From DBFJGL01 sp048394785 (GTDB lineage: Bacteria; Bacillota; Clostridia; Christensenellales; CAG-917): DNA of 45,765 nucleotides. The stretch covers positions 1-45,765 of the forward strand of contig DBFJGL010000081.1 in the NCBI GenBank assembly GCA_048394785.1, read 5' to 3'. Position 1 is the first letter of the stretch; each line of letters begins with the position of its first letter. Made by a program: the position numbers and the translations under genes. Positions 22,884 to 31,504 of this stretch are shown piece after piece. The notes under the pieces were generated by a model. The model had not been told where the DNA came from. It was given only the letters and a program-made list of their open reading frames with translations, and did not search any database.

Positions 22884-25800
22884 TCAGTTTTCTATTCCGC
22901 CGAAAAACGCGATGAGCGAAGCAAGCTTTTGCTCCGCGCTCAAACCCTTTACGTCGAACACCATCGACGGCGGAACGGAAGATGTAAGCACGACTTTGTC
23001 GGAGCATTCCGCCGCCCTTTTCATAAGGGCTTCGTTGGAAAATACGCTTGCATCGTAAAACGCCGCGCCCGCGCCGTTACGGTTTATAATAATTTTCGAC
23101 ACACCGTAATTCGCCGCGAGATTTTTCAGCAGCGCAACGTCGATTAAATTGACCAGCGCGTTATCGGGCGCGCCGTAAACTTCGGTGAGTTCGTCGATGA
23201 GTTTATTGCGCGACGCCTCTCCCGACACGGCGGCAATCTGCTTGTAAATGCGCAGCTTGTCCCTCGCGCCTACGTAACCCTCCCGAATATACGCCGCAAC
23301 GTCCACTTTCATATCCACTTCCCGCACGGGCTGTTTGGACACGCCTGTTTTCAGTTCTTCCACCGCCTCGTCCAAAAGTTCGAGATACATTTCATAACCC
23401 ACGCGCTCTATGTGACCGTGCTGTTCCGCGCCGAGCAGAGTGCCCGCGCCGCGTATCGACAAATCGGACAACGCCACTCTGAATCCGCTGCCTATCTCCG
23501 TGTTGTCGAGCAGTGCGCGCAACCTTTTGTCCGCGGTATCCGACAGCGTGCCGTCGGGGCGAAGCGTGAAGTAAGCGTGCGCAAGCGCGCCTCGTCTGCC
23601 CACGCGTCCTCTGAGCTGATAAAGCTGCGACAGTCCGAACTTGTCCGCGTCCACGACCACCAGCGTGTTCGCGTCGGGCAAATCTATGCCGTTTTCAATT
23701 ATCGTGGTCGATATAAGCACGTCGTAACGCTTGTCGTAAAACGCCTCTATTCTCTTTTCCAAATCGGAGGGCGCAAGCTGTCCGTGCGCGGTAAGCACCC
23801 TTATGCCGCCGCCCGCCTTTTTCCGTACGGTGTCGGCAAACGCTTCGAGCCGCGAAATGTCGTTGACGAGCACGAGCGTCTGTCCCCCTCTCGCCGCCTC
23901 GCGGCTGACCGCGTCGGCAAGCAATCCGTCGGAGTATTCCACGACGTACGTCTGCACGGGGAGCCTGCCCGCGGGCGGAGTTTCGAGCAAGGATATATCC
24001 CTTATGCCCGATAACGCCATATTCAGCGTGCGCGGAATGGGCGTCGCGGACAGCGTAAGCACGTTTATCTCCGGATACTTTTCTTTGATTTTCTCCTTAT
24101 GTTCCACTCCGAAACGCTGTTCTTCGTCGAGCACGAGCAGACCGAGATTGTGAAAATTTATTTTGCCCGATATGATTTTGTGAGTGGCAACCGCCATCGT
24201 AACGGTGCCGTCCGCCAATCCTTCTATCGCCTCTGCGTTCTGCGCGGCGGTCTGCAATCTCGAAATCAACGCGCATTTTATGCCGAACGGCTCCAATCTC
24301 TTTATAAGGTTTTCGTAATGCTGACGGGCGAGTATGGTAGTGGGCGCAAGCAGAACGGACTGCTTTAAGTCGAGCGCGGTCTTGAACATCGCGCGGAAAG
24401 CCACCTCGGTTTTACCGAACCCGACGTCGCCGACAAGCAGTCTGTCCATTATCCTGCCGCTTTCCATATCCGACTTTATATCCCGTATCGCCTTTAATTG
24501 GTCGTCCGTTTCTTCGTACTCGAAAGCGTCCTCGAACTCTCTTTGCCACACCGTGTCTTCCGAATAACGAAATCCCTTTTGTTTTTCCCTTTTCGCGTAA
24601 AGTTCGATGAGATTGACCGCGAGTTTTCTCACCGATTTTCTGACCTTCGCCTTCTCTTTCTCAAACTCTTTTCCGCCCAGCTTATTGAGCCTCGGGTGCT
24701 CCTCTCCGACAAACTTCTGCAAGCTGTCCGTCTGGTCGGACGCGACGTAAAGCACGTCGCCGTCGCGATAACGCAACACGACGTATTCCTTTTCGAAATC
24801 GCCCGTTTTCATTATCGCGGTGCCTTCGCATATACCGACGCCGTGCACGCGATGCACCACATAATCACCCGCTTTCGGTGCGATAAACGCCGCTTTGCGC
24901 GTTTTACGCTCCCCCGAGCGCGATTTTCCGACGCTTTCGGCAACTCCGATCAACGCCACCTTGCAATCGGGGTAAATAAACCCCGTTTCGATTTTGAGCG
25001 GCGTAACCTCTATGCCTGCTTCTCCTCTTCCGTCGGGCGAATATTCCGAATAAATATCTTCTTCTTTCAGACTCCTGACGATGCTTCTCGCCCTGTCCTC
25101 GTCGCGGCAGGCTATGACGGTCTTGAACCCGTTCAGCGCAAATGTCTTCAAGTCCTGCACCATTGACTGATTGTCAAGATAATACTTGGTTACGGGACGG
25201 GTTTTGGGCTGTATCGTCAACCTGCTTTCAAACAGCGGATTTACGGTATCCAGAGAAGTGAACGCAAGTTTGCGCGCCGTAAGCAAACGGCGTTTCAGCT
25301 CCGAATACGACAGCTCCGCGCCCCTGTGAACGGGCAGTACGCCCCCGTCGGCGGACAGAGATTTTATTCTTCCGTCAAACTCTTTGACAAGCATTTCCGC
25401 CTTTTCCGCAATTACGCGCGGCTCGTCCAAAACGTAATACGCCTCTTTGCCGAAAAAGTCGAAAAGGTCGCCGTTCGCGCCCTTGAAAAACGGAATGCCC
25501 CACACCGCGGACGGATTGCACGCCCCCTCTCTCAACTGCGACACCACTCTTTCGGCGTTGGAATTGTCGATATAGGGCGCAAGCGCGCGCTGCGCCTCTC
25601 TCAAAGCTTCGCCGTCCAGCAAAATATCGCTTGCGGGCGGAACGCATATTCTATCGATTTCGCCTTCCGAAAGCATCGTTTCCGCGTCGATTATTTTGAT
25701 GTTTTCTATGAATTCGTCAAAAAAGTTTACTCTGTACGCTTTTCCGTTTACGGAATACACGTCGAGAATGTCGCCTCTCACGGCGTATTCTCCGCGCTCG

Positions 25801-26309
25801 CTTATCATATCCTGTCTGCGGTAACCTGCCGCGGAAAGCATATCCTGCGCGGCGGTTGGGGAAAGATTATCCTCTTTTTCGAATATGCAGACGTATTTTT
25901 CAAAAATATCGCGGCGGGGAAAATACTGCAAAAGCGCGTCGACGGCAAGCACGAGCACGTCCGCTTCGCCCGTCAAATATGCCGTGAGCGCGCACGTTCT
26001 TTCGTACACTCCGTCAAGCGAAAAATTGCGCCGCGGCAGCAGCACGTCGTCGCGGAAAGGAAAATGTACCGCCTTAACCGACGGATAGGCGTTGAGCTTA
26101 GCCGCAAGACTTTTTGCGGCAAGTCCGTCGGACGCGACCGCTATGCGCTTTGCGTCGAGCTGAGAAATTATATGCGCCTTAGCCCCGTCCGTCACGCGCA
26201 TAACCGTGACCGCGTCAAGACGCGAGTCTTTTGAGCCATTTTGCCCGACGCCGTCGAGAACGCCGAGTTTCGCGCCGAGATTTTTTAACTTAAAACAATC
26301 GGGCAACAT
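22884..26309 (-). CDS. mfd: Transcription-repair coupling factor Mfd
   Basis: This 1141-residue ATP-driven translocase removes stalled RNA polymerase and recruits UvrA. It has the UvrB-like N-terminal modules, the polymerase-interaction domain (GDYVVHRVHGVGICEG), and two RecA-like motor domains with the Walker A GDVGFGKTEVAFRA, the DEEQ box (LDEEQRFGVEHKE), SATPIPRTL and QLRGRVGRRG. The C-terminal UvrA-binding domain follows. Length is normal. It overlaps pth by one base (TGATG). Confidence 0.98.
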   Translation of the reverse strand: MLPDCFKLKNLGAKLGVLDGVGQNGSKDSRLDAVTVMRVTDGAKAHIISQLDAKRIAVASDGLAAKSLAAKLNAYPSVKAVHFPFRDDVLLPRRNFSLDGVYERTCALTAYLTGEADVLVLAVDALLQYFPRRDIFEKYVCIFEKEDNLSPTAAQDMLSAAGYRRQDMISERGEYAVRGDILDVYSVNGKAYRVNFFDEFIENIKIIDAETMLSEGEIDRICVPPASDILLDGEALREAQRALAPYIDNSNAERVVSQLREGACNPSAVWGIPFFKGANGDLFDFFGKEAYYVLDEPRVIAEKAEMLVKEFDGRIKSLSADGGVLPVHRGAELSYSELKRRLLTARKLAFTSLDTVNPLFESRLTIQPKTRPVTKYYLDNQSMVQDLKTFALNGFKTVIACRDEDRARSIVRSLKEEDIYSEYSPDGRGEAGIEVTPLKIETGFIYPDCKVALIGVAESVGKSRSGERKTRKAAFIAPKAGDYVVHRVHGVGICEGTAIMKTGDFEKEYVVLRYRDGDVLYVASDQTDSLQKFVGEEHPRLNKLGGKEFEKEKAKVRKSVRKLAVNLIELYAKREKQKGFRYSEDTVWQREFEDAFEYEETDDQLKAIRDIKSDMESGRIMDRLLVGDVGFGKTEVAFRAMFKTALDLKQSVLLAPTTILARQHYENLIKRLEPFGIKCALISRLQTAAQNAEAIEGLADGTVTMAVATHKIISGKINFHNLGLLVLDEEQRFGVEHKEKIKEKYPEINVLTLSATPIPRTLNMALSGIRDISLLETPPAGRLPVQTYVVEYSDGLLADAVSREAARGGQTLVLVNDISRLEAFADTVRKKAGGGIRVLTAHGQLAPSDLEKRIEAFYDKRYDVLISTTIIENGIDLPDANTLVVVDADKFGLSQLYQLRGRVGRRGALAHAYFTLRPDGTLSDTADKRLRALLDNTEIGSGFRVALSDLSIRGAGTLLGAEQHGHIERVGYEMYLELLDEAVEELKTGVSKQPVREVDMKVDVAAYIREGYVGARDKLRIYKQIAAVSGEASRNKLIDELTEVYGAPDNALVNLIDVALLKNLAANYGVSKIIINRNGAGAAFYDASVFSNEALMKRAAECSDKVVLTSSVPPSMVFDVKGLSAEQKLASLIAFFGGIEN

Positions 26310-26893
26310 CAGATTTGCCGTTTGTTGAGAGCTTCTTCCACTCTGCTTATATCCTTGCCCGAAATGAGCTCCGCAAGCTCGCTTACCGCAAGTTCTATTC
26401 TCTCGTTCAAAAGCTGTTTAACGTCAAAATCGACCTTTGACAATACAAAATCTATTATTTCAACCTCGTGTTTTGCAAGTTCTTCCGTTTTTATGCCCAT
26501 TCTCAATCTTGCAAATTCGGTTGTGCCGAGTTCTTTCACAATGCTGCGCATTCCGTTATGCGTGCCTGCGCTCCCCTCTGAACGGAGGCGCATTCTGCCC
26601 GCGGGCAAATCGGCGTCGTCGTATATCACAATCAGCCTTTCGCGAACGTCTATTCCGTATTTTTTGACGAGCTTTTTAATACTCTCGCCCGATAAATTCA
26701 TATAGGTCTGCGGCTTTGCAATGACGATTTCTTCTCCGAAATACTGCCCTTTCGCAACTTTTGCGTCGCACTCAGTGCTTTTGAATTTCAAATTAAGGCG
26801 CGCGGCAAGAGCGTCGGCTGTCATAAAACCGACGTTGTGATAAGTGTTTTTGTACTTCATTCCGGGATTTCCCAAACCTGCTACGAGATACAT
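26309..26893 (-). CDS. pth: Peptidyl-tRNA hydrolase
   Basis: This 194-residue enzyme releases tRNA from peptidyl-tRNA that drops off the ribosome. The family motifs are present: GLGNPGMKYKNTYHNVGF with the catalytic His, KPQTYMNLSGES, and YDDADLPAGRMRLRSEGSAGTHNGMRS. The pair pth-mfd is a common gene order in Bacillota. Confidence 0.98.
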   Translation of the reverse strand: MYLVAGLGNPGMKYKNTYHNVGFMTADALAARLNLKFKSTECDAKVAKGQYFGEEIVIAKPQTYMNLSGESIKKLVKKYGIDVRERLIVIYDDADLPAGRMRLRSEGSAGTHNGMRSIVKELGTTEFARLRMGIKTEELAKHEVEIIDFVLSKVDFDVKQLLNERIELAVSELAELISGKDISRVEEALNKRQI

Positions 26894-26922
26894 CGAACCT
26901 CCGTCGGGAGGCTATGCTCCCG

Positions 26923-27918
26923 TTATTTTTTCTTTGTTTCCTGCCGCACTCTGCCTATCGTGAACGAGGAAGGCTCCACGTCGCGCGTAACCGTCGTACC
27001 TGCCGCTATAAAGCTGTCGCTGCCCACCGTCACGGGCGCAATCAAATTGGTATTCGCGCCGATAAAACAGTTTTTCCCCACCTTGGTTCTGTGCTTGTTC
27101 ACGCCGTCGTAGTTGCAAAACACGGTGCCGCAGCCAACGTTCGTATCCTCGCCCACTTCGGCGTCGCCTATGTAAGTCAAATGCGCGCACTTGACTCCCT
27201 TTGAAAGAGCAGACGCCTTGATTTCCACAAAATCGCCCACTCGGCACCCCTCTCCGACGTCTGCGCCGCGCAGCCGCGCGAACGGGCCCACCGTCGCACG
27301 CGCGCGTACACGCGAAGAAGCGAGGTGAGAATAGAATACGTTTGCCCCCTCTCCGACGCTTCCGCCGTATATGTACGACGCCGATATTTCCGCGCCGCAC
27401 GCGACCGAGCAATCGCCCTCGATGCGCGTAAACGGCAGAATACGCGCGCCGCACTCGATTGATACGGTATCGTCTATAAACACCGTATTCTTATCCTCTA
27501 TGTGGACGCCGCGGGAAAGATGCCGCTCCAATATTCTGTCTTTTAAGGAATTATACACTATATATCTGTTTTTTGCACCCCCGAGTTTCAAAAAGGAAGA
27601 ACCCGTCGCGAAAAAACCGTCGTCGGTCGCAAAACCTATTGAAATCCGCGCCTCCGATTCTCTGCCGCCCAGCCGCATAAACGATATTTTTCTGCGGCGC
27701 ATACTTTCCACCGCCCCCGTCACGTCCTGCACAGAAACGAGCGGCATATCGAGAGGAATGACCACGTTCACCGCGTCCTCGGAAAAAAGCTCCTCCTCTT
27801 TTCCCTGCTCGGCGACGGCGTACTCCCAGCCGCCGAACTCTCTCAACAGATAGTCTTCGGCACTCCTTCCGAGAATGACGTCGCGCGAACAGTCGCTTAA
27901 CGTAAATACGATATTCAT
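26923..27918 (-). CDS. GlmU-like protein with intact acetyltransferase half and reduced uridyltransferase half
   Basis: The 331-residue protein ends in a left-handed beta-helix very close to the GlmU C-terminal domain, including VGPFARLR, KCAHLTYIGDAEVGE with the catalytic His, and the acetyl-CoA region FCNYDGVNKHRTKVG. GlmU normally has about 450-460 residues. The N-terminal 130 residues lack the LAAGxGTRM nucleotide-binding motif and most of the Rossmann domain; only a fragment before the linker (ILERHLSRGVHIEDKNT) remains. It occupies the usual place of glmU upstream of pth-mfd. It may only acetylate glucosamine-1-phosphate, or a related amino sugar. The ATG at 27918 is used; no strong Shine-Dalgarno is seen. 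Confidence 0.78.
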   Translation of the reverse strand: MNIVFTLSDCSRDVILGRSAEDYLLREFGGWEYAVAEQGKEEELFSEDAVNVVIPLDMPLVSVQDVTGAVESMRRRKISFMRLGGRESEARISIGFATDDGFFATGSSFLKLGGAKNRYIVYNSLKDRILERHLSRGVHIEDKNTVFIDDTVSIECGARILPFTRIEGDCSVACGAEISASYIYGGSVGEGANVFYSHLASSRVRARATVGPFARLRGADVGEGCRVGDFVEIKASALSKGVKCAHLTYIGDAEVGEDTNVGCGTVFCNYDGVNKHRTKVGKNCFIGANTNLIAPVTVGSDSFIAAGTTVTRDVEPSSFTIGRVRQETKKK

Positions 27919-28161
27919 AAAAGATAACATACAAAATTTTATGCCGTACGCCGCCGGATAATTCGCCGAGACTGCGGATTTATCGAGATTGCGAAATAAA
28001 CGCAAAGCAAACCGCACACAGAGCGCGCCGCGCATATTTTACGTTTTTTTTACGGATATAAAACTCCCCGTACAAAAATTTTGTCATAAAAATTTTTTTA
28101 TCCGCTCCGCGAGGGTTAAAATTTACCTGCCGTCGCCGTATGCGCTCCGAAGGAGGAAGCT

Positions 28162-28302
28162 ATGAACGACAAACACAAGAAACTGCTGGCAATCATTGCC
28201 GCCGCAATAGTTTCGCTTGCGGTATCGGCAATATCCTGCGTCCTCGGCATTTCCGAGGCGCAGATATTGGAAAACATACCCGAGCTTCTTATTGCGCTTT
28301 AA
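28162..28302 (+). CDS. 46-residue small membrane protein, function unknown
   Basis: An ATG at 28162 is preceded by a strong AAGGAGGAAGCT site and opens a 46-residue frame. It starts MNDKHKKLLAIIAAAIVS, then AVSAISCVLGI, and ends with an amphipathic tail (ENIPELLIAL). One transmembrane helix (about 9-30) with a positively charged N-terminus is predicted by eye. No promoter was identified with confidence. It is read opposite to both flanking genes. Family unknown. Confidence 0.55.
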   Translation: MNDKHKKLLAIIAAAIVSLAVSAISCVLGISEAQILENIPELLIAL

Positions 28303-28335
28303 CGGAACGGCAGAGAGCCGCCGCTCTCGGCAACG

Positions 28336-28362
28336 CAAAAACACCCGTCGGCGGACGGGTGT
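28336..28362 (-). terminator. Terminator of the TetR-TIGR00300 operon, possibly bidirectional
   Basis: A perfect 9-base stem (ACACCCGTC with GACGGGTGT, loop GGCG). On the minus strand it is followed by TTTTT, 57 bases after the stop of the enzyme gene. It may also stop transcription of the small plus-strand gene ending at 28302. Confidence 0.85.
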
Positions 28363-28418
28363 TATAACGGAAATATTCGTTTAATACGTCGGAGAACCTC
28401 TCCTCCGCGCAAGATTTT

Positions 28419-29501
28419 CTAAACGAGATTTCTCTCCATATTGACGAGAAAATCCTGTATATTGGTTACTATGGTGTTGACGCACAGGCTTCCTCTGTCG
28501 CGGAGCTTATTTACGGCAAACTCCGAGATGTCCACCGTGTAAAAATATACGGGACGAATGCTTCCGTCCTCTCGCGTGAAATAAGACGGAGTCATATTGC
28601 CCGTCGCAATCGTATGCAACTGCGTCGCGAGCGCGATAACCGTCGTCGCCTTCGACACAAGCTCCCGCATCTTATCCTGCGCCTCGTACGCGTCGGACAT
28701 CACGGGCGGAAGCGGACCGTCGTCGCGTATGGAACCTGCAAGCACGTAAGGTATGTTATTGCGCTCCAAAGCTTCCATAACGCCGTCGTTTATGTCGTAT
28801 TCCTCCAAAAACGCCTTTATCGAACCTGCCCGACGGACGCGGTTTAACACCTCGATATGGTGATAATGCCCGTTGGGCACACCTTTTTTAGTGTATATAT
28901 CCTGTCCGAGCGCGGTGTGATAATATGCGCCCTCCAAATCGTGAGTGGCAAAAGCGTTGCCTGCAAGCAGACCGTCCACGTATCCGTGTTCGGCAAGACT
29001 GCGCATCGCCTGACGGCTGTCCTTGTCGAACACTGCCGCAGGTCCGCTCACCCATAGGATATTGCCGTGCTCGCGGTCGTGACGCAGAATTTCATAAAGT
29101 CTGTCATAGTCTTCGCTGTACGCCGATTCGCGCGAACGCCCTTGGCGGAAAGCAAACTTATCCGTCCCCTCCTCCGTGCTTCTGAACGCGTCGAAATCCA
29201 CAAATATGCCCTGAGAACCGTCCTCGCTTCTGTTTACCGCAATCAGGTCGCCTCGCTTGACGTTTCGGAACTCAACCGCATACGGCACTCCGCCGCGCAC
29301 GGCAACCACGCAGTCCATACGACTGCGCTCGATAAGCTTCCATTCTCCCGAAATTTTAACGTATGTGGGATATATCGTCGTAGCGTGAAAATTATCGGGC
29401 ACGACTTTATCCGCCTGAGCCGCGATAAGTTCGGCGTCGGGCGCGTCTGCAAAACGTTTCTCGGTAAAATCCGGCTTTACATACTTCGGCAATTCAAACA
29501 T
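28419..29501 (-). CDS. TIGR00300-family protein (archaeal-type ornithine cyclodeaminase-like, LOR/SDH domain)
   Basis: The 360-residue protein carries the conserved core of the TIGR00300 family: THDLEGAYYHTALG, NGHYHHIEVLNRVRRAGSIK, VLAGSIRDDGPLPPVMSD, ALATQLHTIATGNMTPSY and a final DISEFAVNKLRDRGS. Members from methanogens are described as ornithine cyclodeaminases (ornithine to proline), and cyanobacterial relatives form part of the arginine dihydrolase ArgZ/AgrE. The N-terminal part resembles the LOR/SDH domain. The substrate here is not proven. A GAGG site selects the ATG at 29501; the frame also contains an upstream GTG. It follows the TetR gene by 20 bases. Confidence 0.7.
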   Translation of the reverse strand: MFELPKYVKPDFTEKRFADAPDAELIAAQADKVVPDNFHATTIYPTYVKISGEWKLIERSRMDCVVAVRGGVPYAVEFRNVKRGDLIAVNRSEDGSQGIFVDFDAFRSTEEGTDKFAFRQGRSRESAYSEDYDRLYEILRHDREHGNILWVSGPAAVFDKDSRQAMRSLAEHGYVDGLLAGNAFATHDLEGAYYHTALGQDIYTKKGVPNGHYHHIEVLNRVRRAGSIKAFLEEYDINDGVMEALERNNIPYVLAGSIRDDGPLPPVMSDAYEAQDKMRELVSKATTVIALATQLHTIATGNMTPSYFTREDGSIRPVYFYTVDISEFAVNKLRDRGSLCVNTIVTNIQDFLVNMERNLV

Positions 29502-29521
29502 ATTCACCTCGAAAACAAGTT

Positions 29522-30091
29522 TTATCTGTTAATCAGCTTCGCGCTCTCCACAATAATGTCGGAAAAATGGCGGCACAGTTCTTCAAGCGAAACGGTGTTT
29601 TGCTGCATATACCAGGTCTTGAAGCAATCCACTATGCCCGACGTCAAAAAAGTCACCACGTAAAGCGCGTTTATGCGCTCCGCCGTTCTCTCTTTGGGCA
29701 CGAGTTCTATAAAAGAATTTACTATATATTTCTTTATCTTATCCATAAGATGCCCTTCGTGCTTGGTGCAGATAAGGTATCTGTTCATCTCGTCGTAACT
29801 GATGATCATATCTGCGAGTTTACGCAAAAACGGATAAGGATTTTTCAAAAATTCGCGCACGTTTTTGTTGGGGAAAAATCTGTCGAAATTGGTTATCATT
29901 TCGTCTTCGATTTCATCTCTAACCGCGGCTATGCTGTCGTAATACATATAAAACGTGCTTCGCGTAATATTGGCTTGTTTGGTAAGTTCGCTTATGCTTA
30001 TGCTGTTGAGAGATTTCTCCTGAATAATGCTCATAAACGCTCCGCGAATTGCCAGCTTTGTCTTGATAATTCTTCTGTCAACGGTTTTCAT
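29522..30091 (-). CDS. TetR/AcrR-family transcriptional regulator
   Basis: The 189-residue protein has an N-terminal TetR helix-turn-helix (SLNSISISELTKQANITRSTFYMYYDS, residues about 27-55) and a helical C-terminal ligand/dimerisation domain. Its promoter carries a palindrome just upstream of the -35 box. As the first gene of a two-gene operon it probably controls the TIGR00300 enzyme and itself; the divergent 53-residue gene could also be a target. The ligand is unknown. Confidence 0.9.
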   Translation of the reverse strand: MKTVDRRIIKTKLAIRGAFMSIIQEKSLNSISISELTKQANITRSTFYMYYDSIAAVRDEIEDEMITNFDRFFPNKNVREFLKNPYPFLRKLADMIISYDEMNRYLICTKHEGHLMDKIKKYIVNSFIELVPKERTAERINALYVVTFLTSGIVDCFKTWYMQQNTVSLEELCRHFSDIIVESAKLINR

Positions 30092-30123
30092 AGCGTGCTC
30101 CTGTATAAGTGATGTACAGTAGC

Positions 30124-30152
30124 ATTATAAACTACAAATGTATGTATTGCAA
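30124..30152 (-). promoter_or_regulatory. Promoter of the TetR operon
   Basis: TTGCAA (30152-30147), 17-base spacer, TATAAT (30129-30124) on the minus strand. The spacer contains a second half-match to the upstream palindrome (TACAAATGTATG on the plus strand). Confidence 0.68.
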
Positions 30153-30160
30153 GAGGTTTT

Positions 30161-30175
30161 CATACAATTTGTATG
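30161..30175. promoter_or_regulatory. Probable TetR operator palindrome
   Basis: CATACAA-T-TTGTATG is a perfect 7-1-7 inverted repeat in the divergent intergenic region between the TetR gene and the 53-residue gene. A degenerate copy overlaps the TetR promoter at about 30133-30148. Confidence 0.65.
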
Positions 30176-30277
30176 TTATCGGGGTTGATTTGATACAACC
30201 CGACGCGCGGATTTGCATATATTTTCAAAAACGTATAGCATACGCCTTTTTTCGCATACTAATTTCGGGAGGTGACT

Positions 30278-30439
30278 ATGAAAAAAAGAAAACACGCGTT
30301 TCGCGGCTTGCTGTCTCACGGCAACCAGACGAGAAATCAAGTTCTTATGTCACACTACGACCCTAACGGGAGTTATACGGGAGTGCCCGTATCCGACGCG
30401 GACGACAAACGTCCCGTGCAGGACGCGGACGATCTGTAA
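30278..30439 (+). CDS. 53-residue conserved-looking small protein
   Basis: An ATG at 30278 with GGGAGGTGACT upstream opens a 53-residue frame. It starts basic (MKKRKHAFRG), has HYDPNGSYTGVPVSDADD in the middle and ends PVQDADDL. The DPxGSYTGxP...PVQDADDL arrangement resembles short hypothetical proteins that I associate with Bacillota, whose function is unknown. A terminator follows within 5 bases, so it is probably its own transcription unit, divergent from the TetR gene. Confidence 0.7.
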   Translation: MKKRKHAFRGLLSHGNQTRNQVLMSHYDPNGSYTGVPVSDADDKRPVQDADDL

Positions 30440-30441
30440 AT

Positions 30442-30470
30442 AAAACGCGGCAACCGCCGCGTTTTATTTT
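30442..30470 (+). terminator. Terminator after the 53-residue gene
   Basis: AAAACGCGG and CCGCGTTTT arms with a 6-base loop, followed by ATTTTATTTAT on the plus strand. It could also serve the converging EFR1 gene ending at 30498. Confidence 0.8.
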
Positions 30471-30497
30471 ATTTATAAACTCGATTGTTTACCTCAA

Positions 30498-31253
30498 TCA
30501 CTCGACGGTTTTCGGACAAACGTAACGAGGCAGACCGACGCTGTGTTTGCCGTATTCGATGGCTTCCTTAGGACAACGGCAGATACACGCCATACAATGC
30601 GTGCAGTCGTCGCCCCAAGCGGGCTTGCCGTTTTTAAGACTCACGTTGGATAAAGGGCAAACCTTCTCGCACAATCCGCACGATATGCACTTGTCGGTGG
30701 CGTAAAACGCTTTTGCGTGAACGCACGTCTTATAAAACACTCCGTTGACAAACGCGCTCTCTACCCTGTCCGTCAATGTCGGAATATGCCGAGGCAGAGG
30801 CTTTTCGTCTTTTATAAATTCGGCGGCGGCGTCAATGCCGCTCTCGGCGTCGTCGATAATTTGAAGTGCCTCCGCTTGCTCGGGAGTGTAAAACATCGCA
30901 ACGTAGTTTTCGGGCATAACGATTTGCGCGCACCCCATATATTCGACGTCTTTCGCTTTGCAGAGTTTGGAAAGATACTTGTCCGCATTGCCGATGTTGC
31001 CGCCGCACGTCATCGCAAAATACATCTTGCCGCTGCCCGCGAACGGTGTTTTTTCAATCCAATTCTGCACCGTGCGAGGTATGCGCCAGGCGTAGGTCGG
31101 GACGACAATCACCCAATCGCGCTCGGAACGCATCTCCGTAAAATCGCTTTCTTTTATTTTATCGAACAGATTGACAACCTCATCGCCGATTGCCTTGCCT
31201 ATCCTCTTTGCGACGTATTCGCTGTTTCCCGTGCCCGAAAAATATAAAATCAT
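30498..31253 (-). CDS. EFR1-type flavodoxin-ferredoxin fusion
   Basis: The 251-residue protein starts with a flavodoxin-like domain (MILYFSGTGNSEYVAKRIG, then VVPTYAWRIPRTVQNWI and AMTCGGNIG). It ends in a two-cluster ferredoxin domain with CISCGLCEKVCP and CTHCMACICRCP, giving two [4Fe-4S] sites. This is the EFR1 family of Clostridia; the electron donor and acceptor are not known. GGAGG lies upstream of the ATG. It has its own promoter. Confidence 0.88.
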   Translation of the reverse strand: MILYFSGTGNSEYVAKRIGKAIGDEVVNLFDKIKESDFTEMRSERDWVIVVPTYAWRIPRTVQNWIEKTPFAGSGKMYFAMTCGGNIGNADKYLSKLCKAKDVEYMGCAQIVMPENYVAMFYTPEQAEALQIIDDAESGIDAAAEFIKDEKPLPRHIPTLTDRVESAFVNGVFYKTCVHAKAFYATDKCISCGLCEKVCPLSNVSLKNGKPAWGDDCTHCMACICRCPKEAIEYGKHSVGLPRYVCPKTVE

Positions 31254-31263
31254 TTTCTCCTCC

Positions 31264-31287
31264 GCACATTTAAGTAATTATATGTGC
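31264..31287. promoter_or_regulatory. Inverted repeat at the EFR1 promoter
   Basis: GCACAT and ATGTGC arms are separated by 12 AT-rich bases, between the -10 box and the Shine-Dalgarno. This is a plausible operator or leader hairpin; the cognate regulator is unknown. Confidence 0.4.
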
Positions 31288-31316
31288 ATTATACCTGCAA
31301 ACGCCGTTTAATACAA
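31288..31316 (-). promoter_or_regulatory. Promoter of the EFR1 gene
   Basis: TTGTAT (31316-31311), 17-base spacer, TATAAT (31293-31288) on the minus strand, 35 bases before the ATG. Confidence 0.65.
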
Positions 31317-31375
31317 CCGTCTTACGCAACTTCCCCGATACGGCGCGGCTGCGACGCAGAACGCTTTTCTCTCCC

Positions 31376-31496
31376 GTTCAGGCGACGACAGCTTATACAC
31401 AGTCACCCACGTATCATTGCGAGCGTAGCGCGGCAGTCCCATAAATAGGAATGTACACCTCATTAACTGCAATCCCCCAAACAGGCGACGATAACT
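31376..31496. repeat. Degenerate copy of the intergenic repeat
   Basis: Two stretches match the repeat found at 37050-37517: caggcgacgacagcttatac with agtcaccc (31379-31407), and gcaatcccccaaacaggcg (31469-31487) continuing acgataact. Between them lies ATTGCGAGCGTAGCGCGGC, the left half of the ATTGC...GCAAT palindromic motif. The copy is interrupted and lacks the long hairpin of the intact units. Confidence 0.6.
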
Positions 31497-31504
31497 CTAT
31501 AATT

